From: Morella rubra
Lineage: Eukaryota > Streptophyta > Magnoliopsida > Fagales > Myricaceae
Assembly: GCA_003952965.2 (NCBI GenBank)
Contig: CM025849.1
Coordinates: forward strand, 9,343,885 to 9,407,884
Direction: 5' to 3'
Length of the DNA: 64,000 nt
Positions 58,082 through 64,000 of the stretch are shown piece after piece. The translations under genes and the position numbers were made by a program. The notes under the pieces are model-generated. The model had not been told where the DNA came from. It saw only the letters and a list, made by a program, of their open reading frames with translations, and made no database searches. Every line of letters begins with the position of its first letter. The first letter of the stretch is position 1.

Positions 58082-58700
58082 CTAGCAGCTGTGCTTGTCT
58101 TTCATTTCCTGTGCACCTAGGGATATAGAGGCTACGGTGGTAAGAGAGCTTGAGCGGGGAGGGAAAAGAGGACGAGTAAAACAAAAGGGTTTAAATTTCT
58201 TGATCAAAGCTACAACGTGCTGTTAAGTTACTTCCCTTTGTTACAGAAAATTATTAAAAAGGATGAGCAGCTTGCATTGAGTAAAATTTATTTAATCCAA
58301 AACGACATTATTTTGAATATAACTAAATGATTGTCTCCTTTCTTTAAAAAAGAAAAAGAAAAGGCACAGTAGTCTCCTCAGTTTGTTTTGCCTTTCCTAG
58401 GAAGCGCGGATGATGTTTTTGCATGTTCTTTATATTTTCTCATGCCAACTTTTCCACACGTTTTGATAAAAATAATTTCTGGTCAGACAAGAGCAGCTGC
58501 TTTTTGTTTTTCTTTTTTATGACAAGGAACCTATTGCATGTTTTTTTTTTTTTTTTTTTAAACCACGAATATTATATATGAAGCAAATGAGATTACAACG
58601 AGAAAGCAACTAAATAGACTAACAAAAACGAAAAGAACATAGCTATGGTGGTCTAACACCATTGAACTTCCATAAGCCTCTGTTAAGAAGAAAAGGTGCC
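58082..58700. other. AT-rich intergenic DNA with poly-T runs
   Basis: The block around 58390-58500 (TTTCCTAGGAAG ... CTCATGCCAACTTT) repeats 57115-57240 in the same orientation, so the MITE lies between two copies of a short direct duplication. I see no gene. Confidence 0.5.
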
Positions 58701-59314
58701 GGAACATCTCTTGAAAAGGAGTGGGTAGCCGCCTAGGCTTCTATCGAGTGAGCTTCCAAGTTGTCAGCTCATGGAATATAAGCGGGAGAAAAAGATGGAA
58801 TGGAGGAAAAGAGCGGTAGGAGGCTATGGATAATCGATGCAATCTTCTAGGGGATGGCCAAGTTGGTGGTGGATCCTTGCAGGTAGAATAATAGAATGCT
58901 TTCCATTAAAATTTACGAATCTCCTTGAAAGAGTAAGGTGGAAATATGTAGTTCTGATGCTTTAGTCAAGGCTAACAGAGCGGCTTCTGCTTCGCCTACA
59001 AGCGGATCAGTAGAGACAGATTCTTGAGTCCAGGCACGCAAAATGTCCCCGTTGGAGTGAAACAAAATGACTGCACTCATAGACGAAGATTCTCTAATTG
59101 CAACATCAAATGTCATGCGGAGGGAGTTACCAGGAAGAAATGATGATGCCTTCACTTTTGGAAGAAGTTTTGGCGCAACTTGCCATGCTGCTCTATGTTC
59201 TTTATGGGAATGCAGGATTTGCTGAAGAAGTATCCTAGGAGAAATTCGAACTCGATCATGTAACAGCTTATTTCTAGCCATCCATACTGAATCCAATAAC
59301 AGAACAGCAAACAA
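58700..59314 (-). pseudogene. LINE-type retrotransposon remnant, C-terminal RNase H-like domain
   Basis: The open part 59314-58913 reads FAVLLLDSVWMARNKLLHDR, a basic linker, then NSLRMTFDVAIRESSSMSAV, GEAEAALLALTKASELHIST and LLFQGDS, the pattern of the RNase H-like domain at the end of plant L1-like LINE ORF2 proteins. After GDS the frame meets stops, but homology-like text (IIHSLLP, ADNLEAH) continues to about 58700. No reverse transcriptase is seen. Confidence 0.65.
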
Positions 59315-59389
59315 CTGAAAGGAATAACAATCACATGTTGAAATACCAAGAAATCTTTTGGATGAAAAAGATTATTTTTTTTGAAGTTA

Positions 59390-60230
59390 CATCCATGCAT
59401 TCACTTTTTGATTGACAAAGGGGGAGATTTCTTAATTTCGATATGCTTGTATTCTCTTTGATCACGTGATGGATATTGGTAGAATGCATATTTGAAAAAG
59501 CTTGATGGATAATGCATCCACATATCTTAATTTTTATTAAATTTTAGGTAATGCATCTATCTAAGTTTATATTCTTTGTCTTTTTGATGTGACAAAGGGG
59601 GAGAAATGTGTTGATAGTTTTAATGACTATATATTCTCCTTTTGAATTGGATTATGAATATTGGCTACTAATGCTTTGTCTCAAAGTTTCAAATGATTGT
59701 CCAATTGCAAAAGATGGGGGAGTCATCCCAAAACTATCAATTTATTGTCATCACAAAAAAGGGGGAGATTTGTTGGCTTTTATTCACAATCGATATTTTG
59801 ATGATTTCAATAAATAGATTAAGTTTACAAAATGAACATCTTCAAAGACAAAGACATTTTTATCAAAGAGCCAAAGACAAAAAGATTGAAGATCAAGAAG
59901 ATGCAAGGAGCTCAAAAGTGAAGATTTCAAGACCATAGGGTATAATCTTTTAACTCTTAGTTTCACTTTTGACAAGGATTTGAAGCACTCACTTGCATAT
60001 CTTTCAAACTATTTTATTTAAATTAAATAGCGAAACCAATCTCTTAGCAATTACTCATAATTATGTGGTGCAGAGCTCTTTAGAAAAGAAGCAGAAACCG
60101 CACAAAAAAATGGGAAAAGGCCGTGGAGATGCGTTCTCGGCTTTTTTGACGATTAAAGGCTCTATTTTTAGTCAAGTCCGATTCTCTTGCGCTTAAAAAA
60201 AAAAAAAAAAATCGAATCCTCTTGTTCTAA
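59390..60230 (+). mobile_element. 3' end of a Copia (Sirevirus-like) retrotransposon with several polypurine tracts
   Basis: Three polypurine tracts AAAGGGGGAGA are seen at about 59417-59428, 59594-59604 and 59758-59768. The last is followed at 59771 by TGTTGGCTTTTATTCAC, a plausible 3' LTR start. Repeated polypurine tracts before the 3' LTR are a known trait of plant Sireviruses. The LTR has no visible end and the polyprotein is gone. Small frames here are not genes. Confidence 0.6.
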
Positions 60231-60661
60231 AAAATATTGAAAAGAGGTGTAGGTCTACACGATGAAACTTCCAGAGGAGAGGAATTTGAAAATGAAATAA
60301 CTGAGTGGATAATTTCTTACCTGATTTTCCACTCTTACATCATTACAATTTCGTTAAGTTAAATGCATGTTGTGATTGGAAAAAAGTCTCGTAAGTCTAA
60401 AGCCAAAATTCCAAACCTTCCTCCAAAGAGAAACAAGCAGGTGCCGTTGGAGGGGCGGTCAAATCAGTCGAACAGCATGGCAAATATTTACGTAGCGTTT
60501 GATTTCAAAATTTTGTTGAATTTCTATTAAAATTTTGTTGTTGGTATTAAAATGAGGTAGTATTAAAGTCGGTAAAAGAGTAATAAAATTAATAATAAAC
60601 TTTTGAAGTATGGTTGGATAAAACTAAAAAAATAATAAAATTTTAATTTAACAATCACTAT
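60231..60661. other. Intergenic DNA
   Basis: I see no gene or clear repeat. It is AT-rich to the right and ends in ACAATCACTAT, next to the hAT terminus. Confidence 0.4.
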
Positions 60662-61557
60662 TAGGGCTGTCCAATGGCTGGTTCGGTTCGGTTCGGTTCA
60701 GTTCGGTTTGGTCCGGTCCGGCCGGCCAAACCGGTAATTTTGTAGAGTGAACATATACCGGACCGGACCGGTCATTCTAATAGAACCGGTCCGGTCCGGT
60801 CCCCGGTTTCACCGGTCCGGATTGGACGGTTTGGGCCATGACATTTTTTTTTGGGCCTCTTAGCATTTTTACTTTTTTAGGCCTTTTTTGGGGTTTTATT
60901 TTGGACTTTTTGGGACCATTTTTTGGGTTTCTTTACATCAATTTTTTGGCCTATTTTTACATGAAATATTTGGCTACATTTCAACCAAATTTTGTAAAAG
61001 TTGTTACATTTGATTTGAAGAAAATACTAAGCTCTAATTAAAGAGTTCTAAATCCTAGTTTTAATAAATCATAATCGTAAACTTTAAAGCATACATTTAA
61101 AATCAACAAAACAAATAGACATTACAATATAAAGGAAGTCTAAAATAAAAGTATCAAATAGAATTGCAAGTAAAGCTAATTAGTAATTACTAACTACACT
61201 ACTCTATTACAAGCCATAACAAACAACAAAATAATCAAATCAACAAACTAAAAGTATAATTAATAATACATGTCATTAAAATATTCATTAATGTGTCCAC
61301 TGTCCGGTTGTGAATTGTCCATCTCCCATGAAAGCTGTAAAAGGAAAAAAAAAATTTACACGTGAGATAATAAACTAATAAACAATATAGTGGGCATTAT
61401 TATAAAAAAGAGATAAAAACTTACCATGAAATCAAATTAAATTAGTCTTCAGTTATCTCAAGCCGAGCCACTCGTGAGTTAAAATTATTCCTAATAATTT
61501 ATGACAAAAACATGTTCAAATCTTCATAAATAACTAGAACTTACAAAATTAAAAAAA

Positions 61558-63805
61558 TTAACCAACATAGAAACAAAATATAATAGTATTACCTGATTCT
61601 AACGCCTCAAAGACCTCAACTTCGTCCAGTGACTCTCGAATATCTAACTTAATTGGATCCTTCAACCAATTTTGAGAGCACACAATAGCCTCAACTGTGA
61701 CTGGAGACAAAGAACTGCGAAAAGGATCAAGCACACTGACCCCTCGTGCTAAATGCTGACTCACTAGCAACTATAGAAACAGGCATAGCGAGCACATCCC
61801 TCACCACCCTCGCAAGTATTGGATATTTGGATTTATTGTTCCCCCACCAAGTCAAAATATCAAAAGACGGGGTATTACGTGACTCACACCTATCTGTTAG
61901 ATATGCTTCAATTTCAGACTTGACATACTCAACTTCATTATCTTGCTCATACATCTCAAAATATGGGACGTCTACTATGCCACTAGAGCCAGAGGCATCA
62001 TCCATAGTAAAATCAAAACTAGCAGATGGAGGCTCAAAACCCTATGTACAAATAATTAAAAGGAATAAATTAGAAGTTACAAATAATTTACAAATCAAAT
62101 AAAATTCAAATAATTAAAAGAAATACATTAGAAACTACAAATGATATACTTGTGAACGTGTTGTGCTTGAATCTCCATAGATCATGTTATACTCATCAAA
62201 CAAAGCCTCCAACAAACACTTTGTAGATGATATCAAAGTACTTGCCAACTCCGATGTATATATTTTCTTCAACCAATACTCTACCACGTCCAATTTGCCT
62301 CTAGGATCAAGCACACTTGCAACGAATATCATCATGTTCAATTTCTCCACATTGCCCCAATACTTATCATACTTGGTCTTCATCTCTATTGCCATGTTGT
62401 GAACTATTACGTTGTCATTCTTAGACATTCTAATCAAATGTGACTGAATTTGACAAAGCTCAGGGAAGAATATGTTTGATGTCACATACAATGACCCAAA
62501 AAGTTTGATAGTAGCATTAAAGAAGACCTTCAAAAACATAACAAAGATTCTTATCTTCTCCCAATCTGCCCTCGTGGGAGGTCCAAGTCCATCTCCCGCA
62601 CACATTGCACGAATAAAGGAAGAATCATCAGTCTCTAATCTTAGAAAAGCTGCTTGAAACTTTTCTGCACTCTCCAACATGAGATATGTTGAATTCCATC
62701 TAGTTTGCACATCAAAGAGAAACCAATTTCTTTGTACCAATCTTCATATAATCAGCACAAAGCTTAAATTTCTCCAACCTTGATGGAGAGGACCTCACAT
62801 ACCTCACTGCGTTCCTTACCTTCACAATAGACTCATCACAATCCTTTAACCCCTCACAAACAACAAGGTTAAGAATATGCGCACAACATCTCATATGAAG
62901 ATACTTGCCCTCTAATAAATTTCCTTCAAAAACCTTCTAAAAACGAATAGCACCATCATTAGAAGAAGCATTGTCAACTGTAACAGAAAAATTCGATCAA
63001 TACCCCAATCTAGTAAGCAAGCCTCCATATACTTCCCAATTGTTTCCCCCTTATGATTAGGAACTTGACAAAAGTTTATAATCCTTTTGCGCAACTTCCA
63101 ATCATTATCAACAAAGTGCTCTGTGAGAGTCATGTAATTTAAGTTCTGCATTGAGGTCCATGTGTCGGTAGTCAAACTAACTCTGCATGCACATGAATTA
63201 AAAAGTCCTTTCAACTTCTCCTTCTCATCTTCATAAATCTTTAAAACATCTCTTTGCACGGTTTGGCGAGAAGGCATTTGGAAACTAGGTACAAGTGACT
63301 TAATAAAGGCCTTAAAACCTTGACCGTCCACTACCCTAAATGGCATCTCATCAATTATACACATCTCTGCAAGCTTTTGCCTTGAAAACGCTGCATTATA
63401 CTTATGGACTATCAAACTAGGCCCAACATTTTCACTCTCTCCTTTAGTGGCTGCATTACCAGTCAACTGTGTTTCATATTTATCCATTGGACCTTTTATC
63501 CTATTCATAGGATTTTTCTCACACTTCAAGACATGATTCTTAAGGGTGAGGTATCAATTCTATTACTGTCACAAAGATACTATTTCTTACAGTAATTACA
63601 ATAATAACATGGGGTAATTGGGATCACAATCTATCTTCTTTGTCATGTGATCCCATACCATAGATGCTTTACGTTTAGGAGGCCGACTTTGGTTGGAACG
63701 AGTAGGAGTAGAACTAAGGACATCTTGGCCAGACTCTAAATCAATTACAGGAGACATAGACGGTGCTCCCTGACCCTCTATGGTTGGTTCAGATTGATTA
63801 TCCAT
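61558..63805 (-). pseudogene. hAT transposase (BED zinc finger, catalytic core, hAT dimerisation domain), frameshifted
   Basis: ATG at 63805 opens MDNQSEPTIEGQGAPSMSPV. A BED-type finger follows (SMVWDHMTKKIDCDPNYP, then CDSNRI after a frameshift near 63590-63600). The core has RRVSLTTDTWTS-like ACRVSLTTDTWTSMQNLNYM, then RCCAHILNLVVCEGLKD and DVQTRWNSTYLMLESAEKFQ. The C-terminal dimerisation domain has DILTWWGNNKSKYPILARVV and MPVSIVASESAFSTRG, ending in NWLKDPIKLDI. An intron seems to separate STTRSQ and GFEPPS (about 62040-62150). 1-nt frameshifts are at about 63600, 63535, 62990, 62925, 62730 (an extra T in a T run) and 61745. The full set of hAT motifs shows it came from an autonomous element. 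It cuts and pastes its own DNA when intact. Confidence 0.88.
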
Positions 63806-64000
63806 CTAGTAAAGGTGAACAAACAATGCATCAAAATATATACCCCAATGTCATAATATCTACATTACTAATACCTAAAGGTGATATACTAAACAAGCAA
63901 ATATTAACACAATTTCAAAAGCAAATATTCAATCAATTATCAATAATCCAATCAAACCCATCCTCCACAGTTTCACAAACACCAAATCCTTCAATAATCC
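63806..64000. other. 5' region of the hAT transposase, inside the element
   Basis: AT-rich, no frame. It should contain the transposase promoter and leads towards the second terminus outside the window. Confidence 0.45.

Larger units (their letters stand above)
60662..64000 (-). mobile_element. hAT transposon, one end in window, transposase damaged
   Basis: Left end TAGGGCTGTCCAATGG at 60662 is followed by subterminal runs of CGGTTCGG, GGTCCGGTCC and CCGGACCGGACCGG (60680-60830), the usual setting of plant hAT termini. The minus-strand transposase at 61558-63805 lies inside. The right terminus and the second 8-bp target copy are beyond base 64000. The stretch 60840-61557 is noncoding. Confidence 0.75.

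Noticed and set aside
59608..60196. Short plus-strand open frames around 59.6-60.2 kb
   Set aside because: They read through polypurine tracts and LTR-like noncoding sequence of a Copia remnant.
1..64000. CRISPR array, operon-like gene clusters, integrated viral or organellar DNA
   Set aside because: No regularly spaced identical repeats, no polycistronic spacing, no viral capsid or movement-type proteins, no plastid or mitochondrial genes were seen.

Overview
This looks like nuclear DNA of a dicotyledonous, probably woody, plant. It has split genes with GT-AG introns, TIR-NBS-LRR (TNL) disease-resistance genes (a class largely missing from grasses), a plant PHD-finger/acetyltransferase gene, a plant CAP10-type glycosyltransferase and many plant transposons. 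TNL and transposon wording resembles Fagales (walnut, hickory, oak, hornbeam), but that is recall and low confidence. There is no sign of bacterial, organellar or viral DNA, and no CRISPR array.

Two 1,000-N scaffold gaps (3287-4286 and 37884-38883) cut the window into three contigs. Contig A (1-3286) holds the 3' half of an IDM1/ROS4-like chromatin gene on the minus strand, with clean exons. Contig B (4287-37883) is a TNL cluster full of transposons. Both of its ends fold back on themselves. The left end, 4287-10169, is a near-identical inverted copy of 10251 to about 16.0 kb around an 81-bp loop. The right end, about 31.3-37.88 kb, is a ragged inverted copy of about 25.4-31.3 kb. Each foldback runs straight into a gap, so the independent sequence is about 10.2-31.3 kb. 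That part holds half of a CACTA-like transposon cut into the LRR exon of one TNL, the 3' end of that TNL, a second nearly full-length but many-times-frameshifted TNL, a hAT MITE with a perfect 8-bp target duplication, a TIR-only TNL fragment, and an LTR-like repeat that ends the TIR fragment.

Contig C (38884-64000) carries a six-exon CAP10/GT90 glycosyltransferase (minus) with two frameshifts and a stop at an exon junction. It then has a tRNA-derived SINE split by a 3.9-kb solo LTR (target duplication GCCCG), and a TNL pseudogene (minus) whose TIR exon is split by a Copia-like solo LTR joined to a TRIM element (target duplication CGAAG). Further on are a 589-bp hAT-like MITE, a LINE RNase H remnant, a Copia 3' end with several polypurine tracts, and a damaged hAT element with a BED-zinc-finger transposase that leaves the window.

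The TNLs would be intracellular immune receptors and the PHD/GNAT protein a nuclear chromatin regulator, but as assembled no TNL here has an intact frame. The many 1-nt frameshifts in otherwise well-conserved exons, plus the gap-adjacent foldbacks, leave open how much of the decay is biological and how much is uncorrected long-read sequence. All coordinates, splice sites and repeat pairings were read by eye; no alignment or database search was run.
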